DNA from: CS4-C045 sp963844115
GTDB taxonomy: Bacteria > Planctomycetota > Planctomycetia > Pirellulales > UBA7805
Direction of reading: 5' to 3'
Length of the DNA stretch: 64,000 bases
Assembly (NCBI GenBank): GCA_963844115.1
Contig: CAWJNN010000006.1
Location: forward strand, 1-64,000
Shown: positions 17,691 through 31,360 of the stretch, one piece after another
Numbering within the stretch: position 1 is the stretch's first letter
How the letters are laid out: each line of letters begins with the position of its first letter
The notes under the pieces: model-generated
Seen by the model: the letters and a program-made list of their open reading frames with translations, nothing else
What the model was told of the DNA's origin: nothing
The model's database searches: none
Translations under genes and position numbers: made by a program

Positions 17691-17936
17691 GAACAGAGAA
17701 GAGGCCGAAAAGTATAGATGGTCGTGGAATTTAGGTTCCACAAAAAACTGTTATGAGGCCGATCCCTTTCAAGCGAGTTAAGGAGCGATTCGCTGTTCAC
17801 CTTTAATCCTAACAAGTTCGTTACGACTGTCTACTCTTTCGTCGAAAAATGATTTCGTTAGGCTGGTGTTTCGTGACTTTCGCAATTGTCGCGGACATCC
17901 GGGTTGATGTGTAATCGGTGACTGGGATTCGCTGTA

Positions 17937-18724
17937 ATGTCAGAAATAGTAAAAGTTTGCGAGATGGTCGCTCGACTGGGGGGTGACGTCTTACGTCGCT
18001 GGGAGGGCCGCTTTGAGGTCCGCGAAAAGGCGCCAGCCGATCTGGTCACGGAGGCGGATTTGGAGTCCCAGGCGACCATCCGGAGCCGGTTGGCCCAATT
18101 GCGCCCGGCGACGCATTCGTGGGTGAGGAGGACGATGGTCTGCCGGCAGATATCGACATGTCGTCGCAAAGCAAGCAGATTGTCTGGATTGTTGACCCGT
18201 TGGATGGGACCACCAACTATGCGCACGGTCTTCCCTACTACGCGGTTTCTGTGGCGGCGACGCAAGGTGGCAGGACACTTGCCGGCGTGGTTTTCAATCC
18301 CGTCACGGAGGAGTGTTTTTCGGCGAGTCGTGGTAACGGCGCGTTCTTGAACGGTCAAGCGATCAGAATTAGCCAGGTCGAGAGACTGAAAGACGCATTG
18401 GTCGCCGCCAGCTTTCCGCCGGTTGTTGAGCGTGGTTCGCGTGAGGTGGAGTCGCTGCTGAACGTCATGGAGCATTCCCAATCGATCCGTCGCACCGGCA
18501 GTGCCGCGCTGAATATGTGTTACGTGGCCAGTGGGCGGTTTGATGCGTATTGGGCGACGCGGACACGTTCCTGGGATGTTGCTGCCGGCTGGTTGATTGT
18601 AGAAGAGGCGGGCGGAATTGTAGTGGGTCCCGCTGGCGGCGAATTCACGCTGGCGCTGCCCACCCCGATTGTTGCGGCGACCCAGTCGTTGTGTGACGAG
18701 CTGCTGACGCACGTTCGCTGGTAG
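17937..18724 (+). CDS. Inositol monophosphatase family enzyme, frameshifted
   Basis: Metal-dependent phosphomonoesterase (substrates in the family: inositol phosphates, histidinol phosphate, PAP, fructose bisphosphate). The first frame gives VREKAPADLVTEADLESQ, the DxxTxAD start of the fold. The frame then slips near 18100 and continues GDAFVGEED (motif with the catalytic Glu pair), IVWIVDPLDGTTNYAHGLPY (metal ligands) and TRSWDVAAGWLIVEEAGG (C-terminal metal site). Joined length is about 262 residues, normal. Start ATG 17937 has no strong RBS. Which substrate it uses cannot be decided from these motifs. Confidence 0.8.
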
Positions 18725-19093
18725 CTCTCCGCGGCGCGCGGCAGGACGCCAGGTAAAAGTACGTGATTCTGACAAATTCGAGATCAGGGGATCAGCGATT
18801 TGGCGACCATTATTGGCGAGGCCATAGCCAGGTGGTCCGGTATCGACCCCTTCGCGTATCCGACGACTGCGAGGTATCGTAGCGTGTGAACGACGCACAC
18901 GACGGGGTGCTGGAAGTTAATTCGGCCGTGCCTACCGAAAAGGTTTCGGCCATTGCCGGTGGTGTCTATAATGGAACCGGCAGATGTGGTTCCCGTCTAA
19001 AACCCTATTCTGGGGACGGTTGCGTTGCCAGGAGGGCAGCCGTCACGCGGTTCGCGACGTAATCTTGCCGATAGGAGCGTCAAACGGTTCGGC
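18725..19093 (+). promoter_or_regulatory. Intergenic region with a TATAAT -10 box
   Basis: No gene recognised. A perfect TATAAT stands at 18967-18972, about 120 bp before the start of the first giant exported protein gene. The base group 16 bp upstream (TTCGGC) is only a poor -35. The leader after it would be long (about 115 nt). Confidence 0.4.
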
Positions 19094-22000
19094 ATGTTTG
19101 TGACACGTTCTAAATCAACGCTAATTCGCGTCGACCTTGCGATCGACAGGCTTTGTCGATCTGCGGCATTGATGTTCGTTGTATTCGCGGTCGTGGCGGG
19201 TGCGACGCCGGTCATCGGCCAGGACGATACGATCTCGGAGACCGGTGAGACGGCCCCGCAAGAACGGCTCCATCAACAGCCGGTTCAGCAACAACCGGCC
19301 AAGCAACAGCCGGTTCAGCAACAACCGGTCCAGCAACAACCGGTCCAGCAACAGCCGGTCCAGCAACAGCCGGTCGAGGAAGCGCGGGGAGGAAGCGAGC
19401 GACCCAAAAGCATCCGCTCCTGTTGCGCCGGCGGTAGCGAGGCGAGCGGTTCAGGAAGACCGCACAGAGATTTACTACGTTCCCGATAAGAACGGAAAAC
19501 TGCGCCCCGCCTTCTTCGACATCACTTTTGAAGAACTAAAGAAGCGCATTAGTGATCTGGCGGACCCGTCGAGTCTTCCGCCGGCGTTTACAATCGACCA
19601 ATTCTCCGCGACGGGCCGCGCTCGCGACGAATTCGCAGAACTCGAAATGCGGGTCGCCGTCACCAATCGCCTGGACTCCGATGATCGGTGGATTCGTATA
19701 CCTTTGCGCAGCGAAAACGTCATTTTGAAGGCGGACGACAAGGCAGTTTACGACGGGCCGGGGGAGTACTTTGTTCGATTCGATCCGCAGGATGGTTATA
19801 TCTGGTGGTTGCGCGGTGGCACGAACAAACAACATCAGCTCACGCTGAATGCCATTGTTCCTCTGGAGATGATCGGTGAGCAGCGAAAATTGCGATTGGA
19901 CGTCCCGCGCGCGTCGGTTTCCCAATTAACGTTGAACGTGTCCGACCCGGTGATCGCGTCCGCTTCGCCAGGCGTGGCATTGACGAGTGAGCGGAACGAT
20001 CAAGGCCAGACTGAAATTCAGGCGATGGGAGTGACCGGTGAATTTGAATTGACGTGGCGTCGTCAGCGCCCGGATGAAGCGACGCGGACGGCGACGTTGG
20101 AGACGGACGGTTTGCAGACGATTCAAGTGATGGGCAGTCAGATCCGCTCACAGATCGATTTGCGAGTCCAGAGTTTCGGCAAGCCATTTGATCAATTCCG
20201 CGTCCAACTTCCGGAGGGTTTCCGGCTTATCTCCGAGTCTCCAACGGGATACACCTTCGCGGTCGAAGCCGATGGGAAAGCCGATGGGAAAAAAGATGCC
20301 AACGATGTCAAGCGAACGTCGAAATGGGTGGATGTCAAACTGGAAGAACTGACAACTGGTCCGGTCGAAGTGCGATTGGTAGCCGAGCAGATTCGACGGT
20401 TCGGCGATTGGGAACGGGAGTTTCAGCTGGCGGGGTTCCGCGTCGCGGGCGCCGTCCGTGAATCGGGGCACGTTGTCGTCCAGGTGCGTGGCGATTGGAT
20501 CGTGCGGTGGATGGAAGATTTCAACGGACGCTATGACATTCGTCGCGTTGACGACTGGCCGGCGAAGTTACCCAAGGTCGACGTGGTGGCAGCGTTCGAG
20601 TACTTTCGCCAGCCCTTTTCTTTGCGCGCGCGGGTCCTGTCGCCGAAAACACGCGTTGCCGTTGAGCCGCAGTATGTGATGGATGTTTCCGCGGATCATG
20701 TGGTCTTGTCCGGCCAACTGAAATACCAGGTGCGTGGCGCCCAGATTGACCATGTGACCATCGATCTGCCTGGTTGGGATTTCGACGCGACGTCGATCGG
20801 GCCGTCCGATCTGGTCAATGTATCGCAACTGGTCTGGAGCGAAGCGGGGCAGGTGCACATCCCGCTGGCGCAAGACGGCCGGCCAATTCGCGATCGACTT
20901 TCGCGCGCGAAGGTCGTTGCGTCCTGGCGAAAGAGCGCTGGCCGTTCCGCTGCCGATACCGCAGGCGGATGCAATCGGAGCGACGACACTGGCCGTGGTT
21001 TCGGCTGACAACGTTGAGTTGACGCCGCAAGATCAAGGGGATGACGAAGTATCTTCGCCATTGCCGCTGTCTCTGGAGCTGCCGAAGCGTCAACACGAAC
21101 CATACTTTTACCTTTATCGGCACAGCGAGGACGTGCCTGACGAATACAAGGCGGATATCGAAGGGCACGAACCCTCGCTAGCCGTGGATGTGCTGACCGA
21201 ACTGGACGTGGCGCGTCTAAGGATCGGCGTCGAGCAGCGATTTGAATTTGAAATCAGCTATGGTCGGCTGGACGCGGTCGAACTGGTCGTTCCCGCGACG
21301 GTGGCGGCGTTGGATGATTTTTCCATCATTCGGGATGGACAGGTTCTGGATATCATGCCGCGCCGACGAGGCAGGTAAGGCGAACGCGATCTATCGTGTT
21401 CCGCTGAACAACGAAATAGGAATTGTTCTGCTTAGCGTGCAATACCACTGGGGATCGCGACCGCCGACCGGGACGGCAAGGATACTGAACTCCGTTCCAT
21501 TAGTCACCGCGCACGAAGCTGAGTACCGCTCCAACCGCCTGGAACTGACCTCCAGCGGCGCGGTCCGGTCCGAACTGTTGATCGACCCTGGCAAGCCGTG
21601 GATGAGGCATCCGTTCCGGCCGTTTATGTATCGGACCGGCCCGAGTCGGAGGTTCGCGTGGTCACGGGCATCACGGAGTACTCATCCAACGGCGGTCGTT
21701 CGGTCGATCGGGCCTGGCTTCAAACCTGGCTGACGTCATCCGGTCGACATGATCGAGCGGTACTGCGGTTGCGCAGTCGCGAACCTACCGTCGCGTTGCA
21801 ACTGCCAGCCCGCACGGCGGCGGACAGCGTCGACGTCCGTCTGAACGGAAAACGAGTGCCGAGCGTCGCAACCTTAGAAGGGCTATTGCAAATTGAAATT
21901 CCGCAGTTGGAAGCAGATGTAGTGCTGGATATCCGGTACGCCGTCGATCAACAACGCGCGCAGTGGTGGTTGACTGAATTTGTGTTCCCTCGATTTGTCG

Positions 22001-22668
22001 GTGGTGCGAACTTGCGTGAACCGCTGCATTGGCAGCTGATCTTGCCGGCCAACGAACATCTGCTGCACGCTCCGCAAAATTGTCTCGCCGCCTACGAATG
22101 GAAGTGGCAACGTCTCGGCTGGCGGCGAGTCCCGTCGGCCGATGAAGCGGATCTGGCGATCTGGTCAGGAGTTGCCGATTTGGAAGAAGTGACTGACACC
22201 GCGACGGCGGGGGGGTTCGGCGAGCGTAATGTTTATTTATTTCGCACCCGCGACCTGCCCGACGTTCTTACGGTCTATTCCGCTCCGCGCGCCCTGATGG
22301 TCTTGGTTCCCGCGGGACTGATGTTAATGCTGGGCTATCTGCTGATTTATGTCCCCTTCTTCCGTCGCACGGCAGTCGTATTCACTGGGATCGTGTTGTT
22401 CGCCGCTCTGGCCGCTATATTCCCCGAGCTCGCGTTGCTGGTCGCGCAAGTTGCCACCTTGGGCGTTGTGCTTTCACTGCTGGTGGTCTTTTTGCGCTAT
22501 ATGCTTCGCGCCAGTCCGCCGACACATCTATTGCTTCAGCGTTCGATTGAATCGAGTGTTCGACAAAGCACAACGAAGATGTTTCAAACGCCAGGCGATG
22601 TCGAAAGGGTTGGATCGACCGCCACGAAATCTGCGCCGCTCGGCCACAACGTGCCGGAGCCTGAGTAA
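19094..22668 (+). CDS. Giant exported membrane-anchored protein 1, four frameshifts
   Basis: No known family recognised. Joining frames with slips near 19390, 20870, 21360 and 21593 gives about 1190 residues. A signal peptide (SAALMFVVFAVVAGATPVIG) is followed by a PVQQQ repeat linker, then about 850 residues of alternating beta strands (YYVPDKNGKLRPAFFDITFE, IVPLEMIGEQRKLRLDVPRA, AQIDHVTIDLPGWDFDATSI). The C-terminus has three close membrane helices (LMVLVPAGLMLMLGYLLIYV, AVVFTGIVLFAALAAIF, LALLVAQVATLGVVLSLLVV) and a short cytoplasmic tail. The layout is a large extracytoplasmic beta-rich body tied to the membrane at its C-terminal end. It overlaps the next, similarly built gene by 1 bp (TAATG), so both belong to one operon. 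The slips are probably base errors because the protein sense continues through each. Confidence 0.7.
19271..19378 (+). repeat. 15-bp tandem repeat coding for PVQQQ
   Basis: The unit CAGCCGGTTCAGCAA and variants occur about seven times, giving QQPVQQQPAKQQPVQQQ and so on. It forms a proline/glutamine linker just after the signal peptide. Unit length keeps the frame. Confidence 0.85.
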
Positions 22669-25600
22669 TGATGACTTTACGTCGGTCGCGGTGGGCGACC
22701 GTATTCCTTTTCTCGTTATTCCTTTTCGCGTTGATCGCCGGTCTCTTCCCTACGGACGGCTTGGCAGCGGATGCCGCTGCGCCGGAGGCGTCCGCGCGAT
22801 TTCGCCGAATCTATGTGCCGGCTGATCGCGTGGAAGAGTGGCCGAAAGGCGCTCATCAGATCGTTCCGATTGATGCCAACCGTTTTGATGAACTCGTCCG
22901 CCGGGCCGAACGACCACAGGCCGCCAGCGCAGCAGTTGTCGACAGCATTTATTACACGGCTGAAATAGAAGAAGAGGATCTGCTGACGGGCCAGGCAACA
23001 CTGGATGTTTCACATCGAGGCGACCAGGCACTCGTGTCGCTGGGTGCCTGTCGCGCGGCGATTCAGCGGGCGGTCTGGCGGCGAGACGGCCAGGCGATTC
23101 CCGCACGACTTGGCACGGACGGCCAGGACCGCTTGTTATTGGTGGTCGATCAAGCTGGCCGTTTGGAACTGCAGTGGTCATTGCGAGGCGTACGCGATGC
23201 GAACGGTAGTGTTCGCTTTCCGCTGGAGTTGCCGACCGTGCCAGGACATCGTTTTGAGCTGTCGCTGCCGCAAGACGTCGGCGACGCGCGACGGGCGCGG
23301 TGGTGACCAGGATGGAACGTCGGCAGGATGGTTCCACGTGGACAATGCAATGGCCACCGTCAACCAGGCCCGAGCTGGTCATCACGGCTCGACAACCCGG
23401 CGAGCCGATGGGTTCCATTTCCTTGCGCCAAACCGACACATATATCGCTTCGTTGCAAGGGTTGGATCTCACGACGATTTTGGACGTGGACGTTGACCGG
23501 GGACCCTTGGAAGAACTGATCCTGCGGGTGGACGACGATTTGGATCTGGTCGACGTGCGGCTTGGCGCACAACAAATCGGTTGGTCCGAAATCGATCCGT
23601 CGGCAACTTCCGGTCGGCAGATCAGTCTGGCGTTTCCCAAACCGATAGTCGGGCGGCGAACGATAGTGATCCGTGCCGTCACTGCATTGAAGCCGGATCA
23701 AGCGTGGCGATTGCCTCGTGTGCATCCGGTAGACGCCGTGCAGTTGAAAGGATCCGCGACGCTGGTCGTTTCCCAGCCGTTGTTGCTGGCGGAAGTACGG
23801 ATTGAGCAAGGCGCTCAATCCAATGTCGAGGCATTGCCGGACGTTCGGGCGGGCGAGGCGTTGCAATTTCAGTACTACGCTCTGGACGCAAGTATCGAAG
23901 TGGTGGTTCGCAATCATCCTGCCAGTCTGCATGTCGAGTCGGCCACAATGATTGAGTTGGACGAGCATAAATGCAATGCACGTGTTGTGGTGGATGCCGC
24001 GGCGAAAGATGGTGAGATCTATTCCATCACGGGAAAGATCGGGGAAGGGTGGCAGATTCTCTCCATGGCGAGCACGCCGGAGGGGCTGGTTCACTGGCAG
24101 GTCGATGACGGCACGCTTTCGATGTGGCTGGAGCGGGGCGTATCGGACGAATCGCCGATGCGTTTTGTGTTGAGCGCCGTGAAAGGGCAATCGCCGCTTG
24201 GGCAAAGGTTGCAGCCTGAAGATCTGCGAGTCTTGGTCCTGCACAATGTTGCTCGCCGTCGAGACGTGTACCACTTAGCGACAGGTCGGCCGTTGCGACT
24301 AAACACAAGCGGTGATGACGCGCCGAAAATGACCGACGCGTCTGTCCTCACGCCGCAAGATCTGTCGCGACTGGGCGATTACAATGCAACCGGCTTGTGG
24401 TGGGTGGACGGTCCGCTCAACGAACTAGCAGCCATCGACGTTGACCGGCGTTCGCCAGAATATTTCGTCGACAATCACGTTGCGATACAAGTCAAGGAGG
24501 ATTCTATCGCGTACACGTTTCGTATCGACTGTCGACCGCAATCGCGCGGCGTTGATCGGCTGATTGTGGCGATTTCGGATCCGGAGGCGGGACCGAAGCA
24601 GTGGTCGATATCTGGTCTGGAGAGTATCCACGTTGACGGCCGGCCGCTGACCCCTGAACAGAAGAAGCGGTTTGGCCTGCCGCCGTCGGCGGCGGCATGG
24701 GAGTTGTCATGGAGTCGATCGTTACATGAACCATTTCAGGTCGTCGGGGAAGCCGTCGTCGAGGGACAGTCGCGGCATGAAGTCCGCTTGCTATCCGTTC
24801 CGACCGCGGCCGAACAGACAGGCGATGTAACGATCCGCGGTACCGAACGCGTGATGCCGCGGTTGCGCAATACGACGTTGCAGCCGCAGGCGGTGCCGGA
24901 ACAGTCTTGGGCTATGTTCGCCTCGGTGCGGGGGTATTATCGTTTTGATCCGGCGCTTGATGTTGCTGCCGACGCCACGTTGACGATCGAGGCGCCGGAG
25001 GAAGATGGCGGAAATGCCTCGGCGGTAGTCTGGCGGCGGACCATCGCTTCGCGAATCGATCGCGACGCGCGCGCGAACCATCGAGCGCAATTTGAGATCG
25101 AGAACTATGGCTTGCGGCAAATGAAGCTCTTCGTTCCGGAGGGCGTTGAAGTTCAGCAAACCAGTGTCGACGGTCAGACCGTGACAGCGGCCCCCGCCCG
25201 TGACGACCAGCAGTTGTCGGTGCGGTTTCCGGCGAACCGTCGTTTTCTGACCGTCACTGTCGATTATTCAACCACTCGACCTGCCTCGCGGTTCTTGTGG
25301 ATTAATCGAATTGTTTACCCGCAGCTGATAACCGATATTCCGGTACTGATGTCAGGCCAGGAAATCTATGCGCCGGATGGCTTTGGGGTCGTCGATGCCC
25401 TGGATCGGTCACCTTTTTCCGTGCCGCTGACCTGGCGACGACGGTTGTTTGGTTCTTTGGCGCGTGCGGATGGCAAGGATGTGTTTGATCCCTTTCGTCG
25501 ATCGGCATGGAAAAACTTGTTTCAATTCGAAGGAAACGGCTCAGCGGAAACGCCGCAGGTTGTGCAATCTGATCCGTGGTACGGAAATACGTCGGGCAGC

Positions 25601-28600
25601 GACGGGACGGCCGACAGGATCGGTTGGTCGCGCGCCGCGCACCTGGACAGCTCCGCGGTTCGCGGTCACGTCTACCTGGTTGACCGGCATCAGTTGCGCG
25701 CTTTGATGTGGGCCGTTGGAATGTTGACGGCTGTGGGACTGTGGTCGTGTTGGCCACGGCGTCTTCCGATCCGAATGGGGATCATTGTCGCACCGGCCGT
25801 GGCGGCGCTGCTCCTTCCCGGCCTAATCGCTCCGCTTGCCACCGCCGCCTTGGGTGGTGTGATGCTGGCGTTGATTGGCAAACCGGCTGTCATCGCGCTG
25901 CGGAAGTTCGTGTCGACGGGTCCGGAGGTTGTTGCGGACGAGTCTCTAAGTTCACCGACGCTGGTTGCGACGGGTTCCACGTTCAAAGGGGTGAGCGGCT
26001 TTGCCCGACTGATTGCGATTCTGGTACCGGCGCTCTCGGTGCTCAGCTCGTTCATCGCCGGAGCCGCGGAACAATCAATCCGAACAGCGACGCCAATTCA
26101 GCCCGTGTTCGTTCCGATCAATGAAGATCGTGAGGTGACAGGGGACACGTATTACCTACCCCAGTCCCTGTTAAAGACGCTGCAGGAATCGGCCGGCAGC
26201 CGGGAAGGCCGTGCAGAATGGATTGTTTCCAAGCCGATCTACAATGCCCGTTTGGAGTGGGACGCGAAAGGCAATCAGCTTGTTCTTGTACAGCTGACTG
26301 CGAACTACGACTTGGATGTTTACCATAGTCGCGCCGAAGTGCGTTTGCCTTTGGGACGAATTCAGCCGGCATCCGGGTCGATGGACGTCACGCTGGATGG
26401 TCGGCCGGTGGACGCACGGCGCATTGAAAATGGCGGGCTGGTGTCCTTCGTCGCGCCGCGGACGGGCGCTTACCGCCTGGCGATCGACCTTGTCCCGCCG
26501 GCCGTCGTGGGCGATTTCAAGCAAGTTGATCTTTCGATACCCGCGCTGGCGACGTCGCGGCTGGTCATGACGTTACCGGATAACGTTGACAACGTGGAAA
26601 TTCCTTCGGCGATCGGACCCGTTGTCCGAGACAAGGTCCACGATCGATTGGTGGCCGAATTGGGATCGACCGACCGCTTGATTTTGAAGTGGCACCACAA
26701 AGGGGCGATCGCCGACGCCGAGGCACTGGATGTTGATCAACTGGTTGTGCTTGAGCTGCAACCGGGCGCCATCGTCGTGGAAGCCAAACTGAAGCTGAAT
26801 CCGAACGAAGGCAAGATCCGTCAATTGCGATTGGCCGTTGACCCCGCGCTTAGCCTTCTTCCGGACGAATCGATCCTTGCCGGCGAAGGCGGTGTCAAGA
26901 TTGTGGACGTTACCACGATTCCTGGCGATCCACAGGAGATTATTCTGCAGTTTGATAAGCCGTTGAGCGGTCGCCAAGCGATCCGCCTCTCTTTCTTTGT
27001 TCGTGACGCGGTCGGAGTCGGCAATGTTCGTTTGCCTTACCTGGAGGTGCGAGGTGCCAGGACCAGCCGCCATTGGCTGTTGGTCTACGCCGATGCGTCA
27101 CTGCGGGTCGACGTGAACAATGTGTTGCCTCATCCGGCGCTGACCGCCGTCGAACGTGCTTCGCTGGTCGAGCAGTGGGAGTTGCGCGACGTCCGCCCGG
27201 TGCTCAGTTACCGGCAGACGCAGGCAAAGGTCGACTGGAGCTTTCCCAGCAAGTCGCAAGCGCCGGCGACCTCCGGCGCCGAACGACTGTCGGTGACGTA
27301 CAGCCAAGACGCCGTGAACGTGTGGCTCAATGCCTTGCTCACCACCGACGGCGGCTATCTTTTTCAGCATCGAATTGTCATTCCCGAAGATCTAAACGTG
27401 ACACGCGTGTCGGTCGAGACCGACCGAAGGGAATTGGTGCGGCGTTGGGTCAAACGAAACGGGACACTGACTGTGTTCCTCGATCGCCCCCTAACCGGTA
27501 CTCATCAGGTGAACGTCGCTGGAACGATTCCGCGAAAGGGCGATGTCGAACAGCTTCCTTGGTTGCGCACCAAAGAATTGAGTGCGGTGGAATCCTCGGT
27601 TCTTATCCATCGGCACGACGATGTGACCGTCGAAGTGATCGAATCGAAGAACATGGAAGTCGTTAAGGATCCAGGGTCGGAGTCCAGCGCTAGCAGGAAG
27701 GACAGGCTTGTTGGTGAGCTTCGTCAAACGGGCGACGACGCAGCGGCCAAGATACTGGTGCTTAGGAACGAGCCGCAAGCGAGCGCCGTTCAAGTCGTTA
27801 CGTTAAGTCACACAAAGAAAGAATGGATTGCAACGCTGGAGTTGCAGATAAATGTGCAAGCGGGCCTGGTTGGGTTGTTGGACCTGGAGGTTCCCGGGGA
27901 ATGGGCAGGGCCATTTAGTATTGATCCGATTGAGCCGGTGGAAGTTCAGCGATCGGCTGGCGGATCGGCGCGCATCGTCATTCGACCTCAACAAGCCATC
28001 GCACGCGACTATCGAATCGTCATCCGTGGTCCCCTGGCCATTGAGGCAGGAAGCCAGGTGGCGGTGCCGGACATCCGGCTGCGGAATGTAGCGACGCTTG
28101 ATCGATTCGCAGTTCTTCCACAGCAGATCGATGGAGCGGCCGTTCAGTGGGAAGTTGGTGGTATGCAGCCCGCCGAACTGCCCGACCCGTTTGTTTCCCC
28201 GCTACCCGATAACGTGCCTGTCAGCGGCAAGGTCTTTGTCGTGGTCGCGGACGGATTTGAAGCGGTGTTGAAGTCGAGGCAACAACTGCAGGCCTCCTCG
28301 ACGATCCGCATGGCCGATATCTATGTGGGGATCTTGGCCGACGGGCGTCACTTTGGCGTTGCGCAGTTTGATGTCGAGCCAGCGGCGGAGGACGACTTGT
28401 TTGTGCAGTTGCCGACGGACCAATACCAAAACGCACAGTACCAAAACGCACAGTACCAAAACGCACAGTACCAAATCGTACAGTGCCGAATCAGCGATAA
28501 CGTTCTTCCCATCGAACGGGCTGGCGAAGGGAAGTGGAAGTTGCCGCTCGTTTCCGGCCGGCTACCGCAGCGGATTGAGATTTTGTTCGTGGCCAATCAG

Positions 28601-29371
28601 GACTCGTCCAGCGGAACCATTCAAGCTCCGGTGCTGTCGAGTTCGCGGGGCCCGTTGCCAGTTCAACGCACCTTTTGGACGGCCATGGTCCCCCGCGGCT
28701 GGTCGACGAAAGGATCTTTGGCCCGCGAGGATGTGGAACAGGCGTGGCGGCTGGACGTCGAACGGTTCGAACAGACGATCGCGATGCTGGATGACGTCGC
28801 GAGCGACGCTTCGACTGAGGCAATCGGTGATTGGTACCAGCGGTGGTCCGCTCGATTGGACCATCTGCATCAGCGGATCAATGAGCGGTATTTCTCGGCG
28901 GTTGCTGCTGGCTCCGTGGCGGAAGGCTGGGAAGCGAAAGTGCGCGATATAGATCAAGAGCGAGCTCGTTTTTCGCGGCGGATTCAAGTGCGCGATTCCG
29001 CAGCAAGTGTTGTCGATCCGGGGGAACAGGCGTCATCAACGTTGGTTAATTTGAAGGCGCGGAACGTTGATATCGAGCAACGTTTGTTTGATGGCTGGCA
29101 CGGAGCAATCCAAGTTTCGGTTCCCCAGCAAAGCCGTGGGATTGGGATGCGAGTGCTAGTCGCGTTCCTCTTGATTGCGGCGGCGATATCTCTGCTGCGT
29201 TTCGTGGACCGATCCGGATCCCAATGGTATGCCAACGACCTGCTATCGATTGGTGGCATGGTCGCCGGTCTTGTGTGTTGGCTTTGGCTGGCCCCCAGTA
29301 TTTTGGGGCTGATGATTCTCGTCGCCCTGGCTGCAGTCACTCTATTGAGCTGGAAACCGGTTGCTACTTAA
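22668..29371 (+). CDS. Giant exported membrane protein 2 (about 2230 residues), one frameshift
   Basis: No known family recognised. A signal peptide (VFLFSLFLFALIAGLFPTDG) starts the protein. One slip near 23290 joins the first 206 residues to an uninterrupted frame of about 2020 codons. It looks like two related halves. The first beta-rich ectodomain (IRIYVP-type strands, RFFLTVTVDYSTTRPASRFL region) runs to four or so helices at about residues 1010-1090 (LMWAVGMLTAVGLWSCWPRR, IVAPAVAALLLPGLIAPLAT). A second begins after SVLSSFIAGAAEQSIRTATP, with phrases like those of the first (YLPQSLLKTLQESAG), and ends in three helices at the C-terminus. The repeated plan suggests duplication and fusion of a gene like its upstream neighbour. 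A surface or envelope structural role is inferred only from export, size and anchoring. Confidence 0.7.
28424..28483 (+). repeat. 15-bp tandem repeat coding for QYQNA
   Basis: TACCAAAACGCACAG occurs three times exactly and a fourth time with two changes, inside the second giant gene. It codes for YQNAQ in frame. Confidence 0.9.
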
Positions 29372-29696
29372 TGTTTTCATGAAGCTGAAAACATCCAAGG
29401 AGCTCCGCCTGATCTACCGATAATAAATCGTAGTGGGCTTGCGCCGCCCAACGGCGAATTGCTAGCACGGCGAAATGAGTGTTGGCGAATTGCGGGTTGT
29501 CGAATCGAATGCCGTTGAATTGATCATTGCCGAATTGATCGTCGTCGACTTGAGCATTTTCGAATTGGATCGGCAGCGGTTAATGAATCGCATTGTTCTG
29601 TTATCTTTTTCGACTTGGCTCGTGATGGGCAATCTGATACGGTACCCGCCCACTTGGTGATAACGATCGTTGGCCTATCAGGGAGGAAGGCCGGCA
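29371..29696 (+). repeat. Intergenic region: hairpin and degenerate 15-bp repeats
   Basis: ATGTTTTCA (29371-29379) and TGAAAACAT (29386-29394) form a hairpin directly at the stop codon of the giant gene, a likely transcript end. From 29475 to 29564 six diverged 15-bp units of the type GCCGTTGAATTGATC follow each other. Read in frame they give five-residue units (AVELI, IAELI, VVDLS), which may be chance. I see no convincing gene here. Confidence 0.5.
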
Positions 29697-30154
29697 ATGA
29701 AGTTCCAGCCTAAATCAGAACGTGCCGTTCATATCCGTTGGATGATCCGCCGCGACATGCCGGAAGTCCTGGAAATCGAAAACCAGAGTTTCGAATTTCC
29801 CTGGTATGAGGAAGATTTTATTCGCTGTCTACGACAGCGCAACTGTATCGGCATGGTGGCCGAATACGAGGAGCGCGTCGTGGGGTTCATGATCTACGAA
29901 CTTCACAAGACACGACTGCACATCTTGAACTTTGCGGTGCATTCGGAATTTCGACGCAACCATGTAGGCGAACAGATGGTGGCCAAGCTGGTCAGCAAGC
30001 TGTCCTACGAACGGCGGACACGGATTACCCTGGAAGTGCGAGAAACCAACCTGGAAGCGCAGGTCTTTTTCCGCAACCGAGGTTTTCGAGCGACCAGTGT
30101 CTTGCGCAACTACTACGAAGACACGCCGGAAGACGCCTACTTCATGCAGTATCG

Positions 30155-31348
<1,194 letters not shown>

Positions 31349-31360
31349 GCCGTCCTCCAA

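Noticed and set aside
17858..18898. 346-codon minus-strand frame opposite the inositol monophosphatase gene
   Set aside because: Arg/Thr-rich composition without motifs; the plus strand carries clear IMPase motifs over the same bases.
22750..24274. Two long minus-strand frames (about 300 codons each) inside the giant gene
   Set aside because: Low-quality composition rich in R, S and H; the plus-strand frame is continuous through the region for 2000 codons.
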